Shown piece after piece: positions 21,199-29,176 of a stretch of DNA of 33,550 bases. The notes under the pieces were generated by a model, which did not search any database, had not been told where the DNA came from, and saw nothing but the letters and a program-made list of their open reading frames with translations. The first letter of the stretch is position 1. Each line of letters begins with the position of its first letter. The DNA comes from Sneathiella sp. (GTDB lineage: Bacteria > Pseudomonadota > Alphaproteobacteria > Sneathiellales > Sneathiellaceae). Position numbers and translations under genes: made by a program. The DNA is taken from the NCBI RefSeq assembly GCF_002694385.1, contig NZ_NZMB01000009.1, positions 76,032 to 109,581 of the forward strand, written 5' to 3'.

Positions 21199-21513
21199 AG
21201 CAACCTCAAATAAATCATTAATTAAAACGATATAAACATATCCTTATATCTTTGTACAGGATTAATATCGACCGGACAGCGACTTTTTCGCCACACCACG
21301 CAAGGATTCTGAATGGCCTGAAAATCACCGACTCGCCATACCTTGTACCTTGTGCTAGGTACGTACACTAGTTGTTCCCTTCGCAGGTGCTTGATTTTGC
21401 TTCAAAACTTGGCGGAGAGAAAGAAAATCGGGGGTTAAAGGCTTTGGTAACCGTTATTGAATAGAGTGGCAGTCATTTCCGGTCGCGCAGGTTACTAAGG
21501 TGGAAAAGAAAAA
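21199..21513. other. Divergent intergenic region between the met operon and mlaA
   Basis: A 315-base gap with no coding sequence that I can support. The left end, next to the ArsR-methyltransferase gene, is AT-rich and carries an inverted repeat listed separately. The middle has a near-palindrome around GTACGTAC at about 21357-21370. The right end carries the mlaA ribosome site (AAGGTGG, 10 bases ahead of the ATG) but no promoter hexamers I trust. No riboswitch-like fold was recognised. Confidence 0.6.
21229..21250. promoter_or_regulatory. Inverted repeat upstream of the ArsR-methyltransferase/metF/metH operon
   Basis: GATATAA (21229-21235) and TTATATC (21244-21250) are exact reverse complements separated by 8 bases, 31 bases upstream of the regulator's ATG. 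The size and symmetry suit a dimeric ArsR-family protein, so autoregulation by the encoded regulator is the simplest reading. The assignment is an inference; no promoter boxes are clear enough to place it relative to the transcription start. Confidence 0.5.
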
Positions 21514-22311
21514 ATGGGATTGCGTATAAAATCGACATCATTAAAAGCCGGTTTGCTGGCAACGGCGCTGATGGTTAGCGTCAGCGGTTGTGCCACGCCG
21601 GAACAGAAGGAAAGCAAGGCGGCAGTGGTCATGTATGACGAAGTCTACGACCCGCTGGAGCCGATGAACCGCTATTTCTTTGATGTGAATTACGCGCTTG
21701 ACGCATTGCTGCTGCGCCCTGTTGCCGAAATCTATCGCGGCGTTCTTCCCGATGCCGCGCAGGACAGTGTTCGCAATTTCATCACCAACCTGTGGCAGCC
21801 CGTTTATTTTATCAATAATGTCCTTCAGGGCGAGATGGATCGCGCCGGTGATAACATGGGCGCCTTCTTTACCAACACCTTCCTTGGAGTTGGCGGCCTG
21901 TTTGATGTGGCAAAGCTGGACACCCAGCCCGAAGATATGGGCCAGACGCTGGCCGTTTGGGGCGTGGAGGAAGGTCCTTATCTGGTGTTGCCGGTCTTTG
22001 GACCGCGGACAACGCGCGCCGCCGGCGGCGCTGTGGTTGATTATTTCCTCAATCCGGTGAATTACGTCGCGCGTGAACATGACTGGGATTATGTACCGGT
22101 CGCACTGTTTGCCGCAGATGGCATTGACGCGCGATCCCGCTCCATTGAGGCGCTGGATGAAATCGAGCGGACCTCTATTGATTTCTATGCAGCTATCCGC
22201 AGCCTCTATCGACAGAATCGTAATAACATGATTCTCAACGGTGCCAGCAATTCGACACAATTGCCGGATATGTCATTTGAGGATGATGACAAGCCGGTGC
22301 AGAAAAACTAG
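21514..22311 (+). CDS. mlaA: MlaA (VacJ) outer-membrane lipoprotein
   Basis: A 265-residue lipoprotein. A basic N-terminus and hydrophobic helix end in the lipobox VSGC, with Cys26 as the lipidation site. The mature part shows the family hallmarks YDPLEPMNRYFFDVNYALD, NFITNLWQPVYFINNVLQG, TNTFLGVGGLFDVA, and GVEEGPYLVLPVFGPRTTRAAGG. MlaA sits in the outer membrane with a porin and removes phospholipids from the outer leaflet, passing them to MlaC. The ATG has an AAGGTGG site. mlaC follows after 62 bases on the same strand, which supports the role. The MlaFEDB inner-membrane transporter is not in this window. The C-terminal tail of about 40 residues is polar and of low conservation. Confidence 0.95.
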   Translation: MGLRIKSTSLKAGLLATALMVSVSGCATPEQKESKAAVVMYDEVYDPLEPMNRYFFDVNYALDALLLRPVAEIYRGVLPDAAQDSVRNFITNLWQPVYFINNVLQGEMDRAGDNMGAFFTNTFLGVGGLFDVAKLDTQPEDMGQTLAVWGVEEGPYLVLPVFGPRTTRAAGGAVVDYFLNPVNYVAREHDWDYVPVALFAADGIDARSRSIEALDEIERTSIDFYAAIRSLYRQNRNNMILNGASNSTQLPDMSFEDDDKPVQKN

Positions 22312-22373
22312 CTTCACCGGACTAATTTAATCATTATATATTTTGAATATCCAAACCCACTGGGGGTGTTGAT

Positions 22374-22997
22374 ATGATGTTGACCAGACGTATGTTTAGC
22401 GGGCTGATTGCCGCCGCGGCGCTTATAACCGCCCTTACGGGAGCGCCTGCCCTAGCCGCAGACAAGGAACAGGCCGCCCTCGCCCTTGTTAAAGGCATTG
22501 GCGAAAAGGCCGTTGCCACCCTCTCCGATACATCCCTCAGCGATGAACAGAAACAGGAACGTTTCGAACAGTTTCTGGACAGCAGCTTTGATATGGAGCG
22601 GATCGGCCGTTTCGTGCTCGGCCAGCACTGGCGGAGCGCAAGCGAGGAACAGCGCAGCGAATTTCTGAAAGTTTTCCGCGACTATATGGTTTCCAGCTAT
22701 GCCGACAAGATCGGCTCCTATTCCGGTGAAAATCTGGAATTCAAGGAAACAACCTCTCTCAATGATAAGGAGTCGCTGGTCAATTCGCTGATTGTCCGGC
22801 CGAACGGCCCGCCCGTAAAGCTCGACTGGCGTGTGCGTCAGGGAGATAATGGTGAAAAAATTGTCGATGTTATCGTTGAGGGTATCAGCATGGCGCAGAC
22901 ACAGCGCTCTGATTTCTCCTCCGTTGTCAACAAGCCTGGTGTCGGCGTGGAAGGTCTGATCACAAGGTTGAAGGAACAGACCGGCTCAGCAAGCTGA
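22374..22997 (+). CDS. mlaC: MlaC periplasmic phospholipid-binding protein
   Basis: A 207-residue exported protein of the MlaC/Ttg2D family. A signal sequence (about 1-28, ending PALAAD) begins with TRRMFSG followed by an alanine-rich hydrophobic core, a pattern resembling a twin-arginine signal. The mature protein has FDMERIGRFVLGQHWRSASEEQRSEFLKVFRDYMVSSYADKI-type helices and a sheet region with VKLDWRVRQG and KIVDVIVEGISM, all typical of MlaC. It shuttles phospholipids between MlaA at the outer membrane and the MlaFEDB complex at the inner membrane. A GGGGG-containing ribosome site lies 8 bases upstream of tandem ATG codons. It ends 40 bases before a strong terminator. Confidence 0.93.
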   Translation: MMLTRRMFSGLIAAAALITALTGAPALAADKEQAALALVKGIGEKAVATLSDTSLSDEQKQERFEQFLDSSFDMERIGRFVLGQHWRSASEEQRSEFLKVFRDYMVSSYADKIGSYSGENLEFKETTSLNDKESLVNSLIVRPNGPPVKLDWRVRQGDNGEKIVDVIVEGISMAQTQRSDFSSVVNKPGVGVEGLITRLKEQTGSAS

Positions 22998-23036
22998 TCC
23001 GGTATCGGCAGCACGGGCAGAGTAACCCCAGATATT

Positions 23037-23070
23037 AAAAATGCCGCTTCATGAACGCGGCATTTTTTTA
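23037..23070. terminator. Bidirectional intrinsic terminator between mlaC and phoB
   Basis: TGCCGC (23042-23047) and GCGGCA (23057-23062) pair, extended by a run of five A bases before and seven T bases after the stem. The loop is 9 bases. U-runs exist on both strands, so it can end mlaC transcription on the plus strand and phoB transcription on the minus strand. Confidence 0.9.
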
Positions 23071-23101
23071 TGGTTTGCGGGTTATTCCGGCAAACCGGCT
23101 G

Positions 23102-23782
23102 TCAGGCCCGTTCAAAACAATAACCAACAGCACGCACGGTACGGATGAGATCCGATTCTCCCGCTTCATTAAGGGCCTTGCGCAGGCGGCGGATATGGAC
23201 ATCCACCGTACGATCTTCGACATAGACATTCTGCCCCCAGACACCATCGAGAAGCTGATCACGGGTCAACACCCTCCCCGCCCGCTCCATAAAATAGCGC
23301 AAGAGCTTGAATTCCGTCGGGCCGAGATGCAACTCCCGGTCTCCACGACGCACCCGGTAAGCCACAAGGTCCAACTCCACATCGGAGACTTTCAGCTTCT
23401 CTGCCCCCACATCCGGGTTGCGCCGCCGCAGCAACGCCCGGATGCGGGCCAGCAGTTCAGCCGGCGAGAAGGGTTTCGAAACATAATCATCCGCCCCGAC
23501 ATCAAGGCCGCGCACACGATCCTGCTCTTCCCCGCGGGCCGTAATCATGATGACAGGCAGGCCCGCCTGTTTCGCATCCCGTCGCACCCGGCGGCAGATT
23601 TCAATGCCTGAGACGCCCGGCAGCATCCAGTCCAGCAGCAGCAGGTCCGGCTGTTCCTCCTCCAGAGCCAGCAGCCCCTCCTCCCCATCATGGGCGGAGA
23701 CGACATCGAATCCTTCGCTTTCCAGATTATAACGCAGCAGTTCGACCATGGCCGGTTCGTCTTCAACAATCAGTATCTTCAT
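23102..23782 (-). CDS. phoB: PhoB phosphate-regulon response regulator
   Basis: A 226-residue OmpR/PhoB-family regulator. The receiver domain has acidic residues Glu7 and Asp8, phosphoacceptor Asp51 in LLLLDWMLPG, the Thr in MITARGEE and the Lys in VSKPFSP. The C-terminal winged helix (about 128-224) shows LHLGPTEFKLLRYFMERAGRVLTRDQLLDGVWG and a VDVHIRRLRKAL recognition helix, which are PhoB-typical. Phosphorylated by PhoR under phosphate starvation, it binds Pho boxes such as those at 29108 and 30608. The ATG at 23782 is preferred; a TTG two codons earlier is the alternative. It lies 16 bases after phoU, is last in the cluster, and precedes a bidirectional terminator. Confidence 0.96.
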   Translation of the reverse strand: MKILIVEDEPAMVELLRYNLESEGFDVVSAHDGEEGLLALEEEQPDLLLLDWMLPGVSGIEICRRVRRDAKQAGLPVIMITARGEEQDRVRGLDVGADDYVSKPFSPAELLARIRALLRRRNPDVGAEKLKVSDVELDLVAYRVRRGDRELHLGPTEFKLLRYFMERAGRVLTRDQLLDGVWGQNVYVEDRTVDVHIRRLRKALNEAGESDLIRTVRAVGYCFERA

Positions 23783-23798
23783 ACTCAAATAACCTCGA

Positions 23799-24515
23799 TC
23801 AGCCTTCTTTCGGGTCGATCATGGTGACGCTGGTCTTGTCGCCCTTAGGGCGGGGTTCCTTTGGCATGTCGCCCGTCACCTGATATATAATGATTTCCGC
23901 AATATTCGTCATATGATCGCCGATACGTTCGATATTCTTCGCCATGAAGATCAAATGCGTACAGCTCGTAATACTGCGCGGATCCTCCATCATGAAGGTC
24001 AGTAGTTCGCGGAACATGCTGTTATAAAGCTGATCCACTTCCTGATCACGCGCCCAGACATCATAGGCGAGCGCCGCATCGGCATTACTGTATGCGGTCA
24101 GCGTATCCGCAATCATGCGGCGCACCAACTCGCCCATCCGCGGGATGGATGAAATGGGTGCAATCGCAGGGGCGGAGTTGAGGGCGATGACCCGCTTGGA
24201 GATATTCGCCGCATAATCGGCGACACGCTCCAGCAAGGACGCGATCTTCAACCCGGAAATAACGATCCTGAGATCGTCTGCGACGGGGCTGCGAAGCGCC
24301 AGCATCTTGATGGCCATATCATCAATGCGATGTTCCAGCGCATCGACGGCCTTGTCGCCTTCAATGGTTTTAAGGGCAAGTTCGGTATTCCGCTCAGCCA
24401 GGGATCTTACCGCCGCCTCAAGCTGGGTTTCCGCGATTCCCCCCATCTCGACGATGGCATTCTGCACCCGCGCCAGCTCTTCATCGAAAGATTTCACTAT
24501 ATGTCCGCTACTCAT
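23799..24515 (-). CDS. phoU: PhoU phosphate-signalling regulator
   Basis: A 238-residue all-helical protein made of two tandem PhoU three-helix bundles. The first begins SFDEELARVQNAIVEMGG and contains DALEHRIDDMAIKMLALRSPVADDLR. The second contains the metal-binding-type motif NIERIGDHMTNIAE. PhoU inhibits PhoR signalling when phosphate is plentiful and modulates the PstSCAB transporter. The start ATG follows AGGAG by 8 bases. It lies 29 bases after pstB and 16 bases before phoB, in the usual place of the gene. Length is normal. Identification is firm. Confidence 0.96.
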   Translation of the reverse strand: MSSGHIVKSFDEELARVQNAIVEMGGIAETQLEAAVRSLAERNTELALKTIEGDKAVDALEHRIDDMAIKMLALRSPVADDLRIVISGLKIASLLERVADYAANISKRVIALNSAPAIAPISSIPRMGELVRRMIADTLTAYSNADAALAYDVWARDQEVDQLYNSMFRELLTFMMEDPRSITSCTHLIFMAKNIERIGDHMTNIAEIIIYQVTGDMPKEPRPKGDKTSVTMIDPKEG

Positions 24516-24544
24516 TCTTGAGTCTCCTGTCAGTAAATGACGTA

Positions 24545-25357
24545 TCAGCCGAACCGGCCGGTAATATATCCTTGCGTCCGTTCATCGATCGGGCTGGTAA
24601 AAATCTGCTCCGTCGGGCCAGTCTCGACAATCTCACCCAAATGGAAGAAGGCGGTCCGCTGCGACACACGGGCGGCCTGCTGCATGGAATGGGTCACGAT
24701 GATGATGGTGTAATTCTCTTTCAGCTCGTCAATCAGCTCCTCAACCTTCGCCGTAGCAATCGGGTCAAGCGCCGAACAGGGTTCGTCCATCAGGATGATC
24801 TCCGGCCGGACCGCCAGCGCCCGGGCGATACAGAGACGCTGCTGCTGTCCGCCGGAAAGGCCTGTGCCGCTGGAATGCAACCGATCCTGCACTTCTTTCA
24901 GCAGCCCGGCCTTTTCAAGGCTGCTGAGAACAATCTCATCCAGCTCGTCCTTATTGGCGGCAAGACCATGAATGCGCGGGCCATAAGCCACATTGTCATA
25001 GATGGATTTCGGAAAGGGGTTTGGCTTCTGAAACACCATACCAACGCGAGCACGGAGCAGCACCTCATCCACTTGGGGCCCGTAAATATCAATGCCATCG
25101 AGCAGGATTTTCCCAACGACGCGACACCCCTCAACCGTATCATTCATCCGGTTGAGGCAGCGAAGATAGGTGGATTTACCGCAACCTGACGGTCCGATCA
25201 GCGCCATGACCTGATGCTTCGGGATATCCAGCGATACCCCGCGCAGTGCATGATTATCGCCATAAAAGACATTCACATCCTGTGTCTCGATGACAATCTC
25301 TTCCGCCATGTCGGCATCACTCATCAGATTTGTTTCCGCTTGCATCTGCACGTTCAT
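24545..25357 (-). CDS. pstB: PstB phosphate ABC transporter ATPase
   Basis: A 270-residue ABC ATPase. Walker A GPSGCGKS is at residues 55-62, the signature LSGGQQQRL and Walker [14 protein letters not shown] follow, and the segment [19 protein letters not shown] is diagnostic for PstB. It powers phosphate import by PstC/PstA at the inner membrane and takes part in PhoR control. The N-terminus is about 12-15 residues longer than usual. Besides the ATG at 25357, whose ribosome site is too close, a GTG at 25351 has GGA at 7 bases and may be the real start. It lies 8 bases after pstA. Confidence 0.96.
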   Translation of the reverse strand: MNVQMQAETNLMSDADMAEEIVIETQDVNVFYGDNHALRGVSLDIPKHQVMALIGPSGCGKSTYLRCLNRMNDTVEGCRVVGKILLDGIDIYGPQVDEVLLRARVGMVFQKPNPFPKSIYDNVAYGPRIHGLAANKDELDEIVLSSLEKAGLLKEVQDRLHSSGTGLSGGQQQRLCIARALAVRPEIILMDEPCSALDPIATAKVEELIDELKENYTIIIVTHSMQQAARVSQRTAFFHLGEIVETGPTEQIFTSPIDERTQGYITGRFG

Positions 25358-25365
25358 TTCCTTTT

Positions 25366-26673
25366 CTACCAGCGACGCTCAAACTTCTTGCGAAGGAAGA
25401 CCGCCAATGCATTCATGAGGACGAGGAAGGCGAGCAATACCATGATCGCCCCGGATGTTTTTTCGACAAAGGCCCGCTCCGGGCTATCCGCCCAGAGGAA
25501 AATCTGCACCGGCATGACCGTTGCCGGATCATTGATACCGCCCGGTATATCTGCAATAAAGGCAACCATACCAATCATCAGCAGCGGCGCCGTCTCGCCA
25601 AGAGCCTGGGCAAGACCGATGATGGTCCCCGTCAGGATACCCGGCATCGAGAGCGGCAGCACATGATGAAAGGCGGCCTGCTGTTTCGAGGCGCCAAGGC
25701 CGAGCGCCGCCTGGCGGATACTGTCTGGGACGGCGCGGATCGCGGCCCTTGAGGCGATAATGATCGTCGGCAGTGTCATCAGCGCAAGGGTGAGGCCGCC
25801 AACCAGCGGGGCCGAGCGCGGCAGATGCGCCACATTCAAGAAGATGGCAAGCCCCAGCAGACCGAATACGATGGAAGGAACGGCCGCCAAATTATTGATA
25901 TTCACCTCAATCAGGTCATTGAACTTGTTGCGCGGGGCGAATTCCTCCAGATAGATCGCTGTCATCACCCCGATGGGAAAGGATAGCAGCATGGTAATCA
26001 GCAACGTGTAGAAAGAGCCGACCATGGCGCCCGCGATACCGGCCTTCTCCGGCTCCCGGCTGTCACCGTTTGTGAAGAAGCCCGAATTAAAATGGGTGAC
26101 AATCTGCCCTTCCTCTTTAAGGCTGTCGATCCAGACAAGCTCCTTGTCCTTGACGCGGCGGTTATCCTCAGCCAGGTCACGGTCGATATAGCCCTTATTC
26201 AGCATGTCCACATCATCGCCCGCCAACAGCTCGACAGACAGCGTCTGACCAATCAGCTCCGGGTTCGCCATCACCATATCGCGGAGCGTATCACTCGCAT
26301 CATTGCTAAGCAGGCCGAACAGCGCGCGCAGATTGCTACGCCCCTCGACATCGGGGAAGCGGGCCCGCAGCGACTCCTGCACCAGCTTTGTATAGTTGGC
26401 GTGGCGAAGAGCCTCCGGATCGCGCGTACCGTCCTTGTCAATGATTGCCTCATTGAACGTCACATCCAGCGAGATAGACGTCTGGATAAAGGCGGTGTAG
26501 CCCTTGCTGAAGATGCTGAACATCAGGATTGCCAGCAGGGTCAACGCCGTCAGGATGGCCCCCAGGCCGATACGCTGAAATCGTTTTTCTGATCGTTTCC
26601 GGCGTGCAAGGTTTTTGCGGAAATGATCGGAATTCCAACCCGTCCCACCGGTCTTGTTGCTAAGGTCAGTCAT
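25366..26673 (-). CDS. pstA: PstA phosphate ABC transporter permease with long extra N-terminal periplasmic region
   Basis: A 435-residue inner-membrane permease, about 140 residues longer than E. coli PstA. A first transmembrane helix (about 35-57) is followed by an extra soluble region of roughly 150 residues, then the permease core. The core runs from [23 protein letters not shown] and has the EAA-type loop [23 protein letters not shown]. The extra region resembles the DUF3333 insert known in PstA of many alphaproteobacteria. With PstC it forms the membrane channel for phosphate. The start overlaps the end of pstC by 8 bases, indicating translational coupling. The C-terminus is Lys/Arg-rich (RKKFERRW) and cytoplasmic. 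Confidence 0.95.
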   Translation of the reverse strand: MTDLSNKTGGTGWNSDHFRKNLARRKRSEKRFQRIGLGAILTALTLLAILMFSIFSKGYTAFIQTSISLDVTFNEAIIDKDGTRDPEALRHANYTKLVQESLRARFPDVEGRSNLRALFGLLSNDASDTLRDMVMANPELIGQTLSVELLAGDDVDMLNKGYIDRDLAEDNRRVKDKELVWIDSLKEEGQIVTHFNSGFFTNGDSREPEKAGIAGAMVGSFYTLLITMLLSFPIGVMTAIYLEEFAPRNKFNDLIEVNINNLAAVPSIVFGLLGLAIFLNVAHLPRSAPLVGGLTLALMTLPTIIIASRAAIRAVPDSIRQAALGLGASKQQAAFHHVLPLSMPGILTGTIIGLAQALGETAPLLMIGMVAFIADIPGGINDPATVMPVQIFLWADSPERAFVEKTSGAIMVLLAFLVLMNALAVFLRKKFERRW

Positions 26674-27907
26674 ATTTTTCCCGATATTTGCGAACGACGA
26701 CCAGGGCGATCACGTTCAGGCACAAGGTCACAATGAAAAGCACGAGGGCGAGCGCAAAGGCCGCCAGGGTTTTGGCACTGTCGAATTCCTGATCCCCCAC
26801 CAATAGTCCGACAATCTGCACAGTCACCGTTGTCACGGCTTCCAGCGGATTGGCGGTGAGGTTGGCGGCGAAACCGGCGGCCATTACCACGATCATGGTT
26901 TCGCCAATAGCGCGGCTGACGGCCAGCAGGACGGCCCCGACGATGCCCGGCAGCGCCGCGGGCAGGATCACCTTGCGCACCGTTTCAGAACGGGTTGCGC
27001 CAAGGCCGTAGGAGCCATCGCGTAAACTCTGCGGCACCGCCATGATGATGTCGTCACTGAGTGAGGAGACAAAGGGGATAATCATCATGCCCATCACGAA
27101 CCCGGCAGCCAGCGCACTTTCCGACACAATATCAATGCCGATGGCGCTGCCGGTGTCGCGCAGGAACACGCCGACAGTCAGAGCCGCGAAGAAGCCGTAG
27201 ACGACCGTCGGAATACCGGCGAGGATTTCCAGCAACGGCTTCACCACCGAACGGAACCGGTCGGACGCATATTCGGTCATATAAATAGCGCTGAGCAGTC
27301 CAAGCGGCACGGCGACGCACATGGCGATAAAAGTGATCAGCAGCGTGCCGGTAAAAAGCGGAATTGAGCCGAATGCCCCGCTCGACCCCACCTGATCGGC
27401 ACGCAGTGCAGTCTGCGGGCTCCAGTTCAGACCGAAGAAAAACTCGCTCATCGGTACTTTTTTGAAAAACTGGATCGTTTCAAACAGCAGCGAGAAGACA
27501 ATGCCGACAGTGGTCAGGATTGAAATAATGGAAGCGAGGATCAGGATACCGAAAACGACCGCCTCGATACTCTTACGAACTTTAAGATCAGGGCCGATCC
27601 GGCGAATGGCGAGGAAAAGACCACCGGCAGCGGCAAGCAGCCCCAGAACCGGGAAGAAAACCCGGTCAATCTGCTGATTTGTACCGGCATCAAGCTGTAA
27701 CGGCATCACTTGAAAGACCACCCAAAACACGCCCAGCAAAAGGGGCGGAAGCAGGGCCCATATGGCGACAAACAGACCGAACTGATGCGGACGGGGGGTC
27801 AGAAAACTCGTCGATTGCCGAACGGCGCCAAGGGCCTTTTTTGAACCGAACCAGTATCCGGCGGCAGAGAGCAGCAGTAGCGCGATCAGAAAGGGATAGA
27901 AGCTCAT
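26666..27907 (-). CDS. pstC: PstC phosphate ABC transporter permease (long form)
   Basis: A 413-residue permease, about 90 residues longer than E. coli PstC because of additional N-terminal hydrophobic segments (near residues 3-22, 46-70 and 90-105). The core has PLFTGTLLITFIAMCVAVPLGLLSAIYMTEYAS and the EAA loop YGLGATRSETVRKVILPAALPG, as expected for PstC. It works in the inner membrane with PstA and PstB to import phosphate delivered by PstS. No strong ribosome site precedes its ATG. It follows the pstS terminator after about 45 bases, so it is probably expressed by partial readthrough from pstS. It overlaps pstA by 8 bases. Confidence 0.95.
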   Translation of the reverse strand: MSFYPFLIALLLLSAAGYWFGSKKALGAVRQSTSFLTPRPHQFGLFVAIWALLPPLLLGVFWVVFQVMPLQLDAGTNQQIDRVFFPVLGLLAAAGGLFLAIRRIGPDLKVRKSIEAVVFGILILASIISILTTVGIVFSLLFETIQFFKKVPMSEFFFGLNWSPQTALRADQVGSSGAFGSIPLFTGTLLITFIAMCVAVPLGLLSAIYMTEYASDRFRSVVKPLLEILAGIPTVVYGFFAALTVGVFLRDTGSAIGIDIVSESALAAGFVMGMMIIPFVSSLSDDIIMAVPQSLRDGSYGLGATRSETVRKVILPAALPGIVGAVLLAVSRAIGETMIVVMAAGFAANLTANPLEAVTTVTVQIVGLLVGDQEFDSAKTLAAFALALVLFIVTLCLNVIALVVVRKYREKYD

Positions 27908-27949
27908 GACAGTTACTTTTATGAGGCCGGCGCCCGGCAGGGAAAATCA

Positions 27950-27983
27950 TTGTAAAGAAAAGGCGGGGCCGAAACCCCGCCTT
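27950..27983 (-). terminator. Intrinsic terminator/attenuator between pstS and pstC
   Basis: Reading on the minus strand, a 9-bp stem AAGGCGGGG/CCCCGCCTT (27960-27983) with a 6-base loop is followed by TTCTTT. It begins 11 bases after the pstS stop. Since pstCAB lie downstream without an obvious promoter, it most likely lets only some transcripts continue, giving more PstS than transporter. Confidence 0.8.
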
Positions 27984-27993
27984 CTCCGGAAAA

Positions 27994-29034
27994 TTACATC
28001 AGTTTCAGCGGCGCAAGTTCCAGCGCATCGCTGCGGACTTTTTCACGTTCCGCTTCACCGAGCGGGATCAGGCCCTTTTCGGTCAGATAACCGAATTCAC
28101 CGAAGGCCTTGTCGCTCGTAAATTCAGCGAGGAATTCCTTGATGCCCGGCACCTTGCCGACATGCGCATCCTTCACATAGAAGTAGAGGGAGCGGGAAAT
28201 GCCATACTTGCCATCAGCGATATTTTCAAAGGTCGGCTCGACACCGCCCACATGGCTGCCCTGCAGCTTGTCAGCATTCTGGTCTAGGAAGCTGAAGCCA
28301 AAAATGCCAAGCGCATCGGGATTGGCTTCCAGCTTCTGGACAATCAGGTTGTCGTTTTCACCGGCTTCGATATAGGCGCCGTCTTCACGGACGGAATGAG
28401 CAGCCGCCTTATAGGCATTGCCGTCGGACTTTTTCAGTGCCTTCAGCATTTCAAACTCATCCGCGCCGCCTTCCATGGCCAGTTCAACGAATGCATCGCG
28501 GGTGCCGCTCGTCGGGGGCGGGCCCAGAACTTCAATCTTGGTGTTAGGCAGCGAAGGATCGATTTCGTTCCAGGTCTTGTAAGGGTTATCGACCAGCTTG
28601 CCATCTACTGGCACCTGCTTGGCAAGCGCCATGAAAATCTGCTGCTTGGTCAGGTCAAACACCGGCGCTGACTTGGAGTTGGCAATCACGATACCGTCAT
28701 AACCAACCTTGACTTCCGTAATCTCGGTAACGCCATTTTTTGCACAGGTATCAACTTCGGACTGTTTGATCCGGCGGGAGGCATTGGTGATATCAGCAGT
28801 ATCCAGCCCGACGCCGGAGCAGAAGAGCTTCAGCCCGCCGCCCGAACCGGTGCTTTCAACAACCGGGGTTTTAAAGCTGCCGCTGCTGCCGAAGGCTTCG
28901 GCGACGGCGGTGGAAAAAGGGAAAACCGTTGAAGAGCCGACGATCCTGATCTGATCGCGAGCCATTGCCTGACCCGAGAAGGCGGCGGTGGCAACTGTTG
29001 CGGCGATTGCCAGACCGATGGTTTTGTTTAGCAC
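27994..29034 (-). CDS. pstS: PstS periplasmic phosphate-binding protein
   Basis: A 346-residue secreted protein. A Sec-type signal (about 1-25) ends SGQAMA before RDQIRIVGSST. Phosphate-binding segments visible are GSSTVFPF, ESTGSGGGLKLFCSG and PPTSGTRDAF. It captures phosphate in the periplasm for PstCAB. The start is the GTG at 29034, with GGAG 8 bases upstream; no in-frame ATG is available near it. A set of Pho-box repeats lies 74-106 bases upstream of the start codon. It is the first gene after phoR on the minus strand, and a terminator follows it. Confidence 0.97.
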   Translation of the reverse strand: MLNKTIGLAIAATVATAAFSGQAMARDQIRIVGSSTVFPFSTAVAEAFGSSGSFKTPVVESTGSGGGLKLFCSGVGLDTADITNASRRIKQSEVDTCAKNGVTEITEVKVGYDGIVIANSKSAPVFDLTKQQIFMALAKQVPVDGKLVDNPYKTWNEIDPSLPNTKIEVLGPPPTSGTRDAFVELAMEGGADEFEMLKALKKSDGNAYKAAAHSVREDGAYIEAGENDNLIVQKLEANPDALGIFGFSFLDQNADKLQGSHVGGVEPTFENIADGKYGISRSLYFYVKDAHVGKVPGIKEFLAEFTSDKAFGEFGYLTEKGLIPLGEAEREKVRSDALELAPLKLM

Positions 29035-29107
29035 GTGTCATTCTCCGTTCATTGCATGCGACAGCATTCTCTGTCGGTGGCGGAACATTGCGCTTGTCAG
29101 GCGTCAG

Positions 29108-29140
29108 AATTACTACAGTTTCGTGACACTATTGTTACAA
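29108..29140 (-). promoter_or_regulatory. Pho box (three 11-bp repeats) upstream of pstS
   Basis: On the minus strand, heptamers TTGTAAC (29134-29140), GTGTCAC (29123-29129) and CTGTAGT (29112-29118) recur every 11 bases, each followed by a 4-base AT-rich spacer. This matches the known PhoB site: direct CTGTCAT-like repeats with an 11-bp period. A less similar fourth unit (CTGACGC) follows in phase. It is the expected PhoB activation site for the pst genes. Confidence 0.8.
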
Positions 29141-29176
29141 CGGAAAAGGAGGCAAAAAACGGCGGAAAACGGGTTA

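Noticed and set aside
21199-21513. SAM or cobalamin riboswitch ahead of the met operon or mlaA
   Set aside because: The leader before the regulator gene is short and AT-rich, and I could find no conserved riboswitch core on either strand.
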